A DNA stretch of 64,000 bases from Polytrichum commune (GCA_950295325.1 OX485809.1:16492001-16556000); one strand, 5' to 3'; numbered from the stretch's first letter, positions 25,201 through 40,008 are shown. Translations and numbers: made by a program. The notes: generated by a model not told the origin, from the sequence alone.

Positions 25201-28200
25201 ATCTTAATTTGTATAGCTCTCCAGAGGGTTTGTACAAGGCTGAACACTTTGTTGTGATAATGAAAATCAGTGAGGGAATTGAGCTGAGTGAAATTTTAAA
25301 TAAACATCAGGCACCATCAGCTTTGAATGTTTGTTTAATTGATTTAACGAATTTTGAACATTAAGGTGGGTTGCTGTGGGACCTTTTTACAGCCTGTGCT
25401 TTTTGTCCAGGATTCCCAACTTTTCATATTCAAGTAGTTCTCAGAGCAAGACCAGGGTTAGTTGCTGTATGAAGTTCATGCTGAGGACAAGTGAAACATT
25501 AGAGAGTCCACATCACAATTATAGGAAGACAATGCAGATTGTTAATATGAATTGACCTCGTACTTTGTGTAGGCACGTACGTACCATCAACTGCCAAGTT
25601 ACAAGGAGACAAGGACACTTGCCATGATGGAACAAAGAGCTGTCTTTCAGACAACTACTTGAGCTCAGGTGTGAGCTTGACAAGCCTCACCAGGTTACTT
25701 ATGTGAGACATGTGTTGCATGTGCTCTGCATTCATTTCCAAGTTATATTAAGGACTATGGAATGCTAGGCTCTAAGAATAGGAGGGAGGTTTTGAGGTTT
25801 TTTCCAGAGCAAGCTGTTTGCTGACTTTGATAGAAATTTTGTGGTCGGTTCATGCATCCATTACGATCTTCTTGAATCTGGTTTAGGTGAACCATCAAAG
25901 TTGGTTTGGGGGAAGGTCTTTATACGTCATTTGTATTTTTGTATCCAGGATTTCTGGCACTTCAAACCACCATCTCTCAAGTTGCGACAGCCATAGCAAT
26001 GCCCTCTCAATGTGGTATATCAAAGCAAATAAAATCCACATTTGTGCAAAAACAGCCTGTGATGGAAGTGAACCAGTCCTTTGCATCCACGATCTTCCAG
26101 TTGTTTACTGCTATGTACATGGTGTGGGCCTTTGCCCCCCAGTTTCAGACAACGCTGTTTCATATTGTTGAGGAGAAAGAATCCATGATTAAGGTACTGT
26201 TCAATCTATCATGTGATATGGACACTTGTTCAGGAGCTTTGAATATTTTCAGGACAAATGTGGCAATGGGCACATCTGTATGAGAAGCGGAACCAACATT
26301 TGATGAACTTGACTTGCACTGTACATCAGATTAGGCTCTGTGGCGATGCCACATAAAGTTGTATATGGCAGAAATGGTACTTACTATTAGAGTAGTTAGG
26401 AATAGATGGACAGTATGGACGAAGGCATATATTCTCCTTGAACATGAGCCAACTTACAAATGTGGCTTGTGTTCCAGGATTGCATGATGGTGATGGGGCT
26501 CCGTGAATCAATCTATTGGTTGTGCTGGCTGATTACATATGCCCTAATGTCTCTCATCACAGTCTTTGTTGTGGTAAGAAACTATTCCTTGCTACTGTAT
26601 ATGAAAGTATCGTAAACATTTGTATGGAGGTCCATTCTGCTGCATCAGACATGAGGTCACGTTGTCTTCCTGGAAAATCTTCTCCCCACCTCCAGACTGT
26701 CACATTGTAACCGTGCTTCTGTTTTGCAGGTTTGGGCAGCCAATTACACAACTTTATTTGAATTCTCAAGCATAGGAGTTGTATTTGTGCTTTTGTATTC
26801 ATATTCGTTATCCCTCATCACTATGGCATTCTCCCTCAGTATAATGTTTACAAAGGTGAGTGGACCCAGATGTGGCATTTATCCCTACTCCTTTATGGTC
26901 GGTTTCTTGAACATGCACTTACATGGATGTACCACAATGTTTTGCAACCAGTTCAGTGTACCTTAGCTAGCCTGGTTTTAGTTTGCTTTGCATTCCTCTT
27001 TATTTATGGATGCTTTATCTGTTGTTCAAGGATATCACCCTTTATTCCATCCAACTTCCCGAATGAGACATGTCTTCCTTTGCATATCATTAGTGATACT
27101 TTGTTGTTGTTTTTGATATCTCTCGACTGTTGTTTGAGCTTGTTTGGTTGTGAGATCTATGTAACCAAGGCTATAGGGAACTGATGGTCGTTGTTTAGGA
27201 GAGGACTGTTAGCCACCAATAGATCTAAACTGGAGAATTTGTCATAATTTACATTATGGTCATGTTACATCTGTGCTGTGTAGGCTCGAACAGCAACTAT
27301 TGTCTCTGGATTGCTCATGATATTCAGTAGCCTGGCTGTCATCCCGGTTGAGCTTCTTCAGTGGTCTAGCCCAGTTTGTGGATTGCTAGCTCTATTTTCC
27401 CCCTCTGGCTTTGCCATGGCTATTAATGTTGTTGTTCGAGCTGAAGGAAGAGGCCGAGGAGTGCACTTCCGTGACTTCTGGTCCAGGGTTGTTCCATCTA
27501 CCTTTCTATAGTTTGTCTTTGTTTGGTCTTATGGTAGATAATGCTGGGTTGGTGTGCTAGTTTAGCATGTTAGTTTAGCTTATTTGTGCTCACCTCTAAC
27601 AGCATTGGAACCAGAAATGCCTGCCTACTTAAAGAACCCAGTCATGTTCTTGTCAGAGATATTTCAGTGAAACTGTAAAATTGATTTTTATAAGACTTCA
27701 AAATGACTCTTTGTTTCTGCATGTTGTGTGTGTCATGTGTTGGTCCTAGACTGGCAAGACAAATTGTTCCTACTAACATTTGGATCAAATTAATAAGTTA
27801 TCAAAGAGCTTGGGTTCAGCTCTTGTACTAGGTCAAGATTGATGCAAACCAAATAAAATTTGGGAGTAAATCAATGGCCTTTAACACTAGAGATTGGACA
27901 AAGTCTCTTCTTGATTTAGATGGATTCAAAAATGTGTAGGGATCTGGTTGCAGTACTTTATATTTTCTCCAATTTTTCATAGATATATTCAGTGCAGCTT
28001 AGTATGCTATTACTGTCCAGTGAATTTTGTTTGTTGCATGGTGTGTGTAGTCGGCAGGTTTGGACTTCAGTGACCGTGAAAATCCCTTGAGTCTTGGAGC
28101 TCTAGTCTTTATCATTCTTACTGACGCTATTTTCTATGCAGTCACTGCATGGTAATACACGTTCTCCTTGCCTGAACCCTTCAAACTTGCACATATTATT

Positions 28201-31200
28201 GGCCTCAATGGTTAGGGATATCCAAGTTTTCTGCAAGTGTAGAACCAAAGATATTTGATGTGCTTGGCGAAATACTATCTGGGAGTATACGCTGTTCTCC
28301 CATACATTATGATAGGTGATGAAGGATGTTTTTGTGTTCCAGACCCTGAGGAAAGTACTTGTAGGATGTTCTAGGAATTCAAATTTCCCTGGTTGTTTAC
28401 ACATAAGCAGTTTCAGAAACCTGTGCATGTATCAGGCAGCGCTCGCTGCACAGGAATGTATATATATATGTAACAGGCCACAAAAGTGTCGTGGATACAT
28501 TCCACTGACTGTAATGAAGCAGTGGTGTCTGGTGTTGAAAGATGAAAGATGCCAGAAAACTATTGGTTTGATTCTGTGCTGGGTTGGCCAGGTACCTAGA
28601 TAACACGTGGCCACATCCAGAGAGAGGCCCTAAGCGGCCTTGGGGATTCTGCTTTTCGTCTAAGTACTGGTTTCCATCAACAGCAAGAAATGATTACACT
28701 CTCACGAAGGATAGAGAAGTCTGATTCTACACAACCTGCGCTACTAATGACTTTTTTGCTGTTGGCTTTGCACGATGTTGATAAATATGACGCACTATCC
28801 TTGAAATTTAGAAGGCCTTGCATTTGTCAACTAGTTTTCAGAAGGAACATATTAAATACTGTTTGAGTCATTTTAGGGTCTGGATGCCCTCAATTGTTTG
28901 GTATGTTGAATGGTTTTGCAACTCTTGTGTCTTGCCCCGGCCTGGTAAGTGATGTAGGTAGTCTAGCCTTGCTGTATATTTTATGTCGTCCACTTGGATG
29001 TGTGTAGTTATTGTTATCCTCTTTAACTTGTCATAGCAAGCGTTGCAGGCATATTTTTCCTCTTTTCCCATTCAGTGGTTGGTTTTTACAGCTCGATGTT
29101 TTGGGTACAGGTCAAAGGTTATGTCTCACAGCAGCAACTGGACGATGCTAGTCTTGAGATGGATACAATGCCTGATACAGCTTTAGAAGGTACTATTCTC
29201 ATTGTTCGTCTTTGAGAATGTCAACTCAAGTACCTTGGTCTCGAGAAGACTCTTTAGGAAATCTAAAATGCTCCTGTTTTTGTCACTACATCCAAGGTCC
29301 TAATTGGCTGACAGTAACTGACCTAGTTTCTTTTGGGATTCTTCAGTTGAAACAAGTGATGTGGTGGAAGAGTGCAACAACCCTGACATAGAATCTGCAA
29401 ATAGTGATCTTCAGACCAGGCCAGGTGTTGTTTTGAAAAATCTCAGGAAAGTGAGGTCAGGGAAACAGAGTTGGTGGCAAAGTCTTTGGGGAGGAGCGAG
29501 GGGCGTTTCCAGTTTAAGGGTGGATGCTGACTCAGACATAGAGGTGGTCAAGGGACTCAGTCTCACTCTTTATGAAGGACAATGTTTTGCTATTGTTGTA
29601 AGTTACTTATCCAATTCCTCTATGTGTTTGTACTGCGATGATTTGTGTATAAAGTGTGGTGTCACCAGTACCTATCAGCAACAGTACCTATCAGCTATTA
29701 GGTAGCCTGCAGGTTCATTAAATGGGGAGAGCAGAAAATGGAAGATTTGCATAGAACACAACTTCAAGTTTGAACGAATTTGTAGAGATTTATAATTAGA
29801 TTCGCCTATCATAATAAGTACCCACTCAATCTAGCAAGATTTGAAGGCAAAAAAAGTGAATACATTCTTCTCAGCAGCCCGGCACACAAGAAGAAAAATG
29901 GAATAAAGTAACTGAGGAGAGTATGATGCATTGATACACCATGACCTCCAAAATTGTTTGACGCATGATTTCACAAATCTCACAGCAGCACCAAGTGCGT
30001 CTAATGGATTCAGTGGAGTTTGTTAATTGTACACTCAGTGACTGTGTCCAGATTGTGTAGTATGCTGCTATCAAGTATTGGGTGTATGAATTCTGCATCG
30101 TGCAGAGGAAACCTTAAATCACCTTACATATAAGCATGTAACAGAAGTTGTTGTACTTGTAGTAGTTGCATGACAGTTGAATCTTCATTGATCTGCAGGG
30201 CCACAGTGGATCAGGAAAATCTGCCGTCTTGAATATGCTTTCTGGGATCTCACGTGCAACATCGGGTGAAGCATACATATATGGTCTTCCTGTCACTGAT
30301 GCTGGTGAGCTCCACTTAAATTCTTTCTGCAGTGTGATGTTTGCGCATGCATGGGCAGATTATCACATGCTGTAGTGCACACACGTTTTTCAATAGTCCT
30401 GGTTATCTTAGAAGAGGCCTTTGCCAGGACATGGTTGTTGCCTTACTTGATAAAGGCATCGTCATAGTTTCTCTTTCTTCATGAAGGATGAGCAAGAGCC
30501 ACACCTTGTATTGTTATATCTTGTGAAGTTGGGTTATTTGTCAAGCAATGCTGCTTTTCAGATTTGTATAGTGGTATCAGTCTATCTGGAAGTATTTCTT
30601 TTGCTTTCACTTAATATTTAATATTTTTTACGTGTTTCCAATCCTTGTTGCAGGGGAGGAGTTGTGTTCGCTAATTGGTGTTTGTCCCCAACAGGATACT
30701 GGGGTCAGTTTGTTGACTGTTCGTGAACAGGTCAGTTAGACCCTTAAATTGATGACTAGTTCAATGACATGAACTGCAATTATCAAGGGCAGGTGTGAGA
30801 GGGCAGAAAGCAGCGTATCTGTAGTTGGACGTCACTTCTCACTCAAAATGGCAATAAGAAGTGAACTGCTCTACAAACACTGATTGACTCAATTTTGGGC
30901 TATCTTGCTCCAACCTTTTTACTTGGAGTACTGAAGGTACTTCTGTTTGTTTGCTGCAGCTTGAATATTTTGCTACAATCAAAGGTCAATGCGTGCACCT
31001 TGGCAAAGATGGACTTGAGAAGAGCCAGCAGCCAAGGCCATCTGTGGAACAGATGACAGAGGACTTGATTGCTGAGATGCAGCTTGTAGATGATGCTGAT
31101 AAGCAAATAGAAGCATTGACTCATTCTGCAAAACGCAAAGTCAGCCTAGCAATTGCTCTTATTGGAGATCCTCAGGTATGACTTTCTGTCAGAATTACTT

Positions 31201-34200
31201 TGGTGGATCAAGCAATATCTTCACTGGATAAACTATATGATGATATAGGATTGTGCAGCAGGCTAAACTCATGAAACCTATCTCCTTATTCTATTTCCTA
31301 GAAGATTCTTTTGGTAACTTGAGACGGATAGCAACTTTGAAAGCATAGAATTCATAGAACTTTCATAGAATTTAATAAAGGTTTTGAAAGCAATCTATGG
31401 CAGCACGGCTGCCAGAAGGAGATTTTGTAAATCCTAGAACTGTGATCTGGTGATTTTTGATGAACTATAGGAACTATCATTGAGAAATGCTGCACAATCT
31501 GGTTCAGTGTGGAAGAAGAACTAAGAATGATAATGGAGAGTATGGTCTGTGAATGGAGGTACTTTCAAGAACTAAAATGTGGGGTGAAGATTCGACCTAG
31601 GTACCTTATCTTTCAACAGTGTCTGTTCAGACTTAGCACAAGGAATGCCCTTGAAATTCCACTCTACCTGTGTACATTAGGTGTCTTGATGCTCATCAAT
31701 ATGGAAATGGCAGGTTGTGATATTGGATCAGCCCACCAACTCTCTGGATCTGGTTTCGAAGAAACAATTCTGGGATATGCTACACAGACACCAACAAGGG
31801 CGTGTGATCTTATTTTCAACTGACTCCATGGACGAGGCTGACACTGTTGCTGACCGGAAGGCTGTTATATCACATGGTGCATTGAAATGCTGTGGCAGCT
31901 CATTGTTCTTACGGAACCGCTTTGGTAACTCCTCAGTCTCTTATTTTGCTCCTGGATGATCAAGTTCTGGATTAATATAAAGTACTTGACCAAGGTAGTT
32001 TGGCATCATTGCGATATTACCCAGAGGCATGCATTTGTAATTGATTCCTATCTTGGATTTGCAGGACTAAGCTATCTGCTGCATGTGACAAAGGGAGAAA
32101 GGTTCAATGCTACAGCTGTGTGGGATTTGGTTCAAACCCATGTGCCTAGTGCTGTGCTACTTCCAGCTCCAAGGGGTCAAGGCCATGTCACCTTCAAGCT
32201 TCCTCTGGGAGTTCCGGCACAGACAAGTGCCCTCCTTATGGCTTTGACGGAGTAAGTTAAATGCATGTTTAAGGTTAATTTGAACTTACAAATCTGGTTG
32301 CAATACTTTCCAGCCTTTATTGAGAGCCTCCTTGCCTTTATTGAGAGGAAGCTATTGGGGGTGAGTGTAAGTGGCTTGTATTTGTCCTTCTGTCTGTCAA
32401 TTCTCAGAGCTCATAATCTGTTAAATCTAGAAATAAATCAGTTTCTAGTTGCCCATTTGAGTAATGATGGTTTTGTCATTTCGCATTGAGATTGATCATT
32501 AGTTATAGAGTTTGTGTCCCTACTTGCTGTCAATCTACAGTTATAGAGTAAGGTGTGCTCTTTTTGTGCAACTATATCTCATTAGGTGATTTGTGGTAAA
32601 GCTTCTGTTAACAAGAAAATGGGACACCAATGGGAATTCGTCTATAATCTTTCAATTGTAGAACTATCTAGAGGAATGGAGCATTGAAGTGGTCACTACA
32701 AATGCAGGCATGCAACTGAGCTGGGGTTGGATGAAGGAGCATTAGAAGCCACAACCCTTGAAGAAGTCTTCATGCAATTTCAAGGTCACTATCCGTGTTG
32801 CATAATGCATCATGCTCTTAAACTTGATCCCTCTAGTTTGATATTCTGCCCTGATATTCCTCTAGCTTGTTTTTTCTACTATATATAAAACTGAGGATGG
32901 GGAATCAGTTTGGCAATGTCATTATCAAGTGACAAACATATAAATGAGATTTGAAGAATAAGTTATCTTTTATCTAAAGGGTTCAATCTTTTTATGCAGA
33001 TTTTTTCTAGGAAGTCATGGATTTGGCTTTGCACTTTTCACAGGATTATTATGACTTGTGCTTCATGCAAACTGTTTAACAGCAATCTGGTGGGAAAATT
33101 CTAATAAATACTTGTGAAGATATTGTGTTTATGTGATTGACTGGTTATCTCCATCAATTGCAGATGAGGATGAAGCTGCAGCTGGTCTCATGTCTGTGCG
33201 GGATGTCTATGACTGGAATACTTACACAAATACTCCAGATGAACCTGAAGATGAAGCACTCCTCATTGGAGGTGAACGATCAGCTGATGTAGATTCCATT
33301 AAGAGGCGTCGATCTTCCTTGGCAGTCCAAATTTCAGCTATCACGCGGACACGCCTAACTTTGTATAGGTATGTTTCATTAACATCACCATACAAATCTT
33401 TTGATACATTGCATTGGAGATTGAGAATTGACACAACCATAACTGCTTCGTCAAAATATCTCAAAATCTAACAGTGCTGGCATACAGCTACTTAGAAAAA
33501 TGCTGTTCTTGCTGCCACTGTTCATTGAAATTGTCTTGTGAGGAAAGAATATTCTACACTTGGAGACATTTCAGTGTGCAATTATTGGATCGACCTAGTT
33601 TGGAGTCTCCTCAACGCAGAGAAAGGTATTAAGCGGAAGTTCAATAATAATAATGGTTGCAAATGCAATTGTGTAACCAGAAAACATTAATATGCACAAT
33701 TTTTTTTGTTTTTTTTTTGTTTTTTTCTGTATTTTCTGTACATATGAAGTGAGCACAAAGGATCACATAAATGGAGCTTCTAAAACTTGGAGGTGGCTGG
33801 TCTGGTTACAGGCGTAATCTTGGCTCAATATTGACCACCTTTATGATACCTTTGGTATGTCTACTGAACATTTACTGCTTGTTTATTTCATTGTAAATCA
33901 AAATCTCAGAGGGAAAGACCTAACTTGTGCTCTTAAATTGTCCCAAGTTTGTTGAGTGCTTCAGGAAATGCACTATCCTTACAATATATTAGGACTATTG
34001 TCCAGCATGTAGTGTTTGATATCTGGTGAAGAATTTTCGTTATTTTTATGGCCTAGCAATGTTCTAGGTTAATATGATCATATCCTTACAGGAAGATCAT
34101 TCCTACAGTAGGTTCTGAAAATACCCTCAATCTCCCAGTATTTCAGATGAGCCTCACAGTCTGAAACAATTTGGTACAAAATTAGTGCTGAACCTTTTTT

Positions 34201-37200
34201 CCTGTGCAGGTATTAGCTCTAGCAGTTCTGATAGCCCAATTATTTATTGGCAAAACCCCTCCAGGAGCCCTTCCACTTCAAGATTCAAGATTTGGGAAGA
34301 CAGTACCCATCTTTTATACTGTGTCAGACACTAATGTCGAATCTCAAGTGCTCTCTTTCCTGAAAGCGTTTGGAGATAATCATGTTCTTGTATATCCACG
34401 AGACTCGGAAAATTATACTGCAGCTGACCTCACTGACATGCCTAACAATGATGAAACCACCCACATTGTGGGGATATCTTTTGATAAGGTTGACTTTGAA
34501 AGTAAGTCCCTATTATTAAGATTTGAACTAGATTTTGTTTCTCACATAGTCCTATTCCTCTGCCATGCAAGTTACCCTTGTTATCATCAAGGCTGAGAGA
34601 GATATTTTGTTTTTATGTTAATCTAGACCTGTTGGGGGATGATGAGCTCAGTGGGTCTTGGTGAGAACTGGGCATTGTATTCATGATGAGTAAGGGCCAG
34701 TTGATGTTGTAAGGCATGATAGGATGATTGTGCAATGATATGACACATACAAGAGGTGATTTTGCAGTCTTAATATGTGGATGGTCCTTGTTGTAATTTA
34801 ATATTTGCAGACTCTGTTGAAAATGTGCACTATTGCTATCTAGTTGTCCAATGACTTACTTTACACCCATGCATGCACAGATTGTACGCTGCAATATACT
34901 GTTGCATGTCACCCCTTACAAACCCACGAGGTACCCACTGTTGCAGCTATGGTAGACAATTTATTCCTGAATTTTCTTGAAAGCGGCTACTCTGGAAACC
35001 AGTCAATACCTTCATCTCTTCATGTCAGCAGCCACCCTTTGCCATATGAGTACAACGATTTTGGCTTTGCTTATGGGGTCGTTACTGTCATAGTCATGAG
35101 CCTGATGTTGATCCCCCCGATACTGACTGCACAGGTACATTTTATCTCTAGCATGAATTCTTCTTTGAGACATTCAGTAGAAATTCTGAAGTTCAGGGTT
35201 ATTAATCATGTCTGGTCAATTGTTTTGGTGTAGCTTTTGCAAATCTGTGTAAATATGGCATTGTTCACCTTTCAACTATTTGAGTGCAACTCCAGATCTT
35301 TAACCAGGAGTTTTTTTTTTCAACCATACTCTACTAGAGAAATTCTGTTCTGTATTGTCCCAATATGCATGAGCTTGGAACATGAATACATACGGAGAAG
35401 AGATGACAAATGATGGAGCTCGAGGATCACAGCAACAGGATGAAGATCTTGACCCATCATTTACCACTGATGGCAGTCTACTGGTTTTTGCAGCATCCAA
35501 AATTTATTGTGTTGTGTGTGGGAGCAGGTGGTGCTTGATAAACAGTTTGGCATTTTGGGTTTGTTTCGTACAAGTGGGATGAGAGGTGTAGCTTATTGGC
35601 TGGCCACACTTTTCTCTGATCTGCTGCTTTATGAGACCACTGCATTCCTTATACTGGGAAGCGGCTTGGCATTTGGACACCCACCTTTCATTAAGGTTTG
35701 AACTCCTACAGGTCCTTAGTTCTGGGTTATGGCTCATTGAGCAGCGTTGTGAGGTTCTTTAGACCAACATTATTGGTGCATATGCTCTATAGAGAGGTTC
35801 AAAGTAAGTTGGTTGCATAAGGGCAAAGGGCGTTATAGAAGGCCTTCTTAGTTCACTAGTAGTTGAGGAGGAACTTGACTGTTGTACCATGTCCTAACCT
35901 GTTTTAAGCCCTGTCCTTACATCTTACGCTTAGAGAACAAGCTAGGAATTTGGGTAGACCCCAAATTTTTAAGGACTTGTCGTATCCTGATAAGACTAAT
36001 TGTAACCGACTTTTTGTTTGCCACCATCCAGGAAGCAGCCCCTGCAATATTGGTGTTATTACTTGTCACAATTCCAGCAACAGTTCTCCTCGGCTATAAT
36101 CTCAGCTTCTTCTTTAAAAATGCCCAACTGTATGACCTTGAAACCCTTGAACAAGTTTGCCTGTCTCCAGCCTGCAGAGATTCTATTAGTGCAAATTGAC
36201 ATTCCTCCTCTAGTGCTTACCAGTATCTGTATTGGCATACCTGGAACCTTTGTACATGAAAGTGGTTAATATGTGCTAATACGAATCTGGTGTGATCTCT
36301 TGTGCAGTGCGGCTTCCCTCCTTTCTTTATTCTTTCTTCTCTTAGCATTAGTACCCTACCTCATCATTGTAACTCCCCAAGGTATGTGTAGTTGCAACTG
36401 TGAAGCAATTGATCTCGCTATGGCGTGGATTTGATCTTACCTGAAGTTCACTAATGACATTCATGCTGTATGAAACTTAGATTCCACTTAACATAGACTT
36501 TCACTGGCAGTTTACATTGTGATGATGGTGTAAAGTTTGTGCATGGAACTAATCATGGCATTTTCTTAGTAACTCGTAAGTTTCAGATGACACTAATGTG
36601 GAGAAGAGTGAATTTAGCATGTGGTAAGTAAAATGTATTCTGAACATTTGCTAAATACATCCTCAATTGCACTCCTGTGATTGCAGGTAATTTGGTTTAC
36701 AGAAGCTGGCATTATCTCCTTACCCTTATCGATCCTCCATATGCCCTCATATCAGGACTCTACTTTATAGTAGCCACGATTGATAAAGTGACATCCATGA
36801 ATGGCGCAGCTCCATCAGAAATGCCAACACCATTGTACTTTTTTCACTGGGACAACCATGTGATCTTGAGTATAATATGTTCAGCAGCTGCCTCTGTTAT
36901 TTTCTTGATATGTCTGTGGCAACTTGAGACGCATGTGCTGGACCCTGAGAAAAAACCCTCTGGTAACGGCACAGCAGTTCAACCCAATCGTCAGGAAGGT
37001 GTAGATGGCAGCAGTGACGTTGAAAAAGAGAAAGATAGAGTACAGTCAAATGCAGCTAGATGGGAAGGCATGGGCCTTGTAGGTGGTGGTGATGGACCTG
37101 AAGGGGATTTGATTCTCTGCTGCAGCCTTGGAAAGGTAGTGGTTTCCATTCTCTTATTGTTCAGTTGCTAGCAGCTATTTATCACTTGCAATTTCTTAGG

Positions 37201-40008
37201 AAATCTGACTTTACACACTTTTGCAGAGCTATGGTTCATCTGAGGTGATTCGAGATCTGTGGCTTGCTGTGGGGCATGGAGAGGTATCATCCTGATCATT
37301 AGTGAAATGACACCATTCTTTGAGGATCTTAGTTGATGTGTTCAACAGGTAGTGCATTAATAGCCTATTCTAGCAGGAAACCTTCTGCAAAATGTACAAT
37401 AGAAGGGAATTATTTTATTCTAAAAAAAACATTTCTCAATGGAAATTTTTGGCTTGCAATCAGGTTGTTGTCTTGGTTGGTGGGCACAAATCTGGAAAAA
37501 GTACATTGCTACACTGTCTTGCGGGAACAGAACCTCTCAGCTTTGGAGATGCGATTATGTGTGGAGAAAGCGTGCGATATAGCCATCTTCTTAATAGACG
37601 ACGAATCGGTTTCTGCCCGCAGTATGAGGTACTTGCAACCTGGTTGATTCTCTACGCCTTTTGGCTTATGTAATCTCATCAAGTGTATTGAATGAAAAGT
37701 TACATCATAGATTCCTTCACATGGAATATGGTGACTTGTGTTTGAGCATTTACAATTCAAATGCTCTGCAGGCCCTGTATATGTCCATGACAGTGAGGGA
37801 GCATCTTCAACTATACACTGCCTTGAAAGGTGTACCTGAGCCTCGAAGCTTGGCTGTTGAGACTGCTTTGCAAGCACTTAATCTCTCTGGTATTAAGAAT
37901 CCCTTCACTTATATGGAATTACTTTATAGTAACTTGCAAACTCATTCACCAACTTGTACCTTTTCTCATCCAATGTGATACCTGGAAGTGAAGGCAAAGG
38001 GCAAGCTACCAGATCTAAATTTGAGTTTCTGAATTGCCAATGGAAATTCCAGTTGCTGGGCTATTTTGATATTATTGTGTCACTGAATTTGATATCAGCC
38101 CCTAAATGCAAGAGGCCGTACTTTCATACTCTAAGGGTGGCCTCTGATCCTGACCAGTTTCTTCTTCAGTTCAAACGGTGTGAAACCTGTTGGAGATCTT
38201 CCTGTGGTAACTCAAATAGCACAATCATGATCAAGAATATTGTTCCCAACAACAACTCCCAATCCAACCAGACTTGGAACATTCTTGCCTATTGTAATGT
38301 TCTAAGAAATGACCTGTATGGGAAAACCTTTCATGTCCTCATGCAAAAACATGCTGATTGAAATTGGTGTAGGTTTTGGTGCCCATGGACATTTATAACT
38401 CCATTGACCAGAACATGGTTGAAACATAGAATTTAGGGGTCCAGGCTTTAGGGGTCTGAAACATAGAATTTAGGAGTCCAGGCTTTAGGGGTCTGAAACA
38501 TAGAATTTTTTAGGATGGAAATGCTCATGTTTTTGTATATTGCATGACTACTGCTAATATTGACCACAACAATTGATACTGAACAACTCTGGGTTGATGC
38601 AGATGCAGCAGATATGAAAATCAAGCACTGTAAGGCTGGCACAAGGCGCATGTTAAGTCTTGCTCTTGCAATGTTAGGAGGTCCTTCTGTTTTACTTCTT
38701 GACGAACCTTCCTATGGTTAGTTTGTTCTTCCCTACGAGCTACACTTCCCTAAATTGCATAATCCTGGATTATCTCAACTTTACAGGATAGAAGGTTGAT
38801 TTGGTAGATCAAATCATTATTAGAAGAGAAGTTTATGCATTCTCATTAGATTAGCTGGGTTTAACCCATGTACAAGGTTACTGTACTTCTGTTATCAAGC
38901 AAGATTTGACAAGTGTCTCCATGAATGCTGTCTTGAATATAACTTACGCCATGGTCAAGCACTGAAAGAACATGAGGTTCTGCTTGATTTGATATGTTCA
39001 CATATGATTTGCAGGAATGGACTTTGCAAGCAGACAGAAAGCATGGAAGCACATATCGGCCCAAGCTGCTCAATGTGCAGTGTTGATCTGTACCCAATCA
39101 TTTCAAGAAGCTTCAGTCCTTGGGTAAGCTGTCTACACAAGAGTGTTGAATTGATATTTGTTTGTCAAGCTTTCAAAGCATAACCATCAAATTTCCACAT
39201 AACCTGCACAAGTGTAGATGATTAGTCTTTTCATTATAAGATGGAGTATATATACAGGTCTGGACTTGGTGTCCTTCTGGCATGTAATTATCTTTGTAAC
39301 GTAAAATTATTACCCCACCCAAAACAAGCATCCTATAATCTTGCACAATAAGTAAATATGATGAGAATTTCCACCACCTTAACATAAGGGTCCCATCTTT
39401 GGTTTGGGTCATCTATCTACCAATAGAGCTTTAAACCCTTGAAACTTTTGCATATGGAGGGCACACTTTGGTACATTGGAATCCCCTGTCAACTGCTAAT
39501 GAGGACTTTTAGAAAAAAATTAAAAATAGAAATAGTATCTGATAACTCAGCACTTAAAAGTGAATGTTTTAGCACCATCTACCTTACTGATGGTCTGTAC
39601 TGATGTGGGTCTCTGTGCAAATCTGACTGCAGAACAAGAGTGGGCATCATGGTTGATGGTCAACTCAAATGCTTAGCTCCACCGCAAGAACTGAAATTGC
39701 GCTACGGATCTAATTACAGTCTCTTGATATTAGCCGATCCAGACAGAATGCCAGAGATCTGCAGCTTCATTAATAGCCTTTTCCCCAGTGGTTCACAAAA
39801 TGAGGACATTGCCCCTGCTAGGGAGGAAGGGGTTGGACTCACTGGGCAAACAACATTTCAGGTACCTGTTAGGAGTCTTGTACAGCTTGCAAGGTTGTTG
39901 CATGAGCTGGAGGCAAAACGTGAGATTCTGGGGATAAAGGACTACATTGTCAGCCAGCCCACCCTGCAACAAGTCTTCCACCGGCTTAGTCAGTCAAATT
40001 TCTCTTGA
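22218..40008 (+). CDS. Full-size ABCA-type ABC transporter with degenerate nucleotide-binding motifs
   Basis: A 35-exon model sums to 5274 nt (1757 residues plus stop) with every join in phase; ABCA proteins are typically 1600-2300 residues. ABCA members usually move lipids across membranes. The order is N-terminal TMD1 (starts MGAPWHVQLLATVRRN; membrane segments in exons 25901-26193 to 28051-28151), NBD1, TMD2 (33812-36987), NBD2. NBD1: Walker A GHSGSGKSA (627-635), Q-loop CPQQD, signature replaced by LTHS (740-743), Walker B ILDQPT with Gln765 for the catalytic Glu, and Asp796 at the H-loop (STDSMDEAD). NBD2: Walker A GGHKSGKST (1470-1478), CPQYE, signature CKAG (1568-1571), intact LLLDEP (Glu1593), and Gln1624 at the H-loop (CTQSF). 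The family-typical TTLEEVF and PTLQQVF follow the NBDs. The acceptor of exon 8 is uncertain by 15 nt (25901 or 25916), and the donor at 28718 is weak. ATP binding may persist, but normal hydrolysis looks unlikely. Confidence 0.9.
29347..32784 (+). other. NBD1 exons of the ABCA transporter
   Basis: NBD1 is spread over exons 29347-29597, 30199-30304, 30654-30730, 30960-31175, 31714-31924, 32065-32251 and 32708-32784. Walker A opens exon 30199. Codons for the altered signature lie in exon 30960-31175, and both the Glu-to-Gln and the His-to-Asp changes lie in exon 31714-31924. The domain ends with EATTLEEVFMQFQ, the usual ABCA closing motif. Confidence 0.85.
37464..40008 (+). other. NBD2 exons of the ABCA transporter
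   Basis: Exons 37464-37628, 37772-37889, 38603-38716, 39015-39123 and 39633-40008 hold NBD2. Walker A is GGHKSGKST. The signature position reads CKAGTRR where ABCA proteins normally have YSGGNKR. Walker B with DEP is kept, and the H-loop His is Gln. The stop is TGA 40006-40008. Confidence 0.85.
38421..38509. repeat. 37-bp tandem repeat in an ABCA intron
   Basis: Two full units (38421-38457, 38458-38494), each starting gaaacatagaatttagg and ending ctttaggggtct, plus a partial third. It lies in the intron before exon 38603. Confidence 0.8.
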
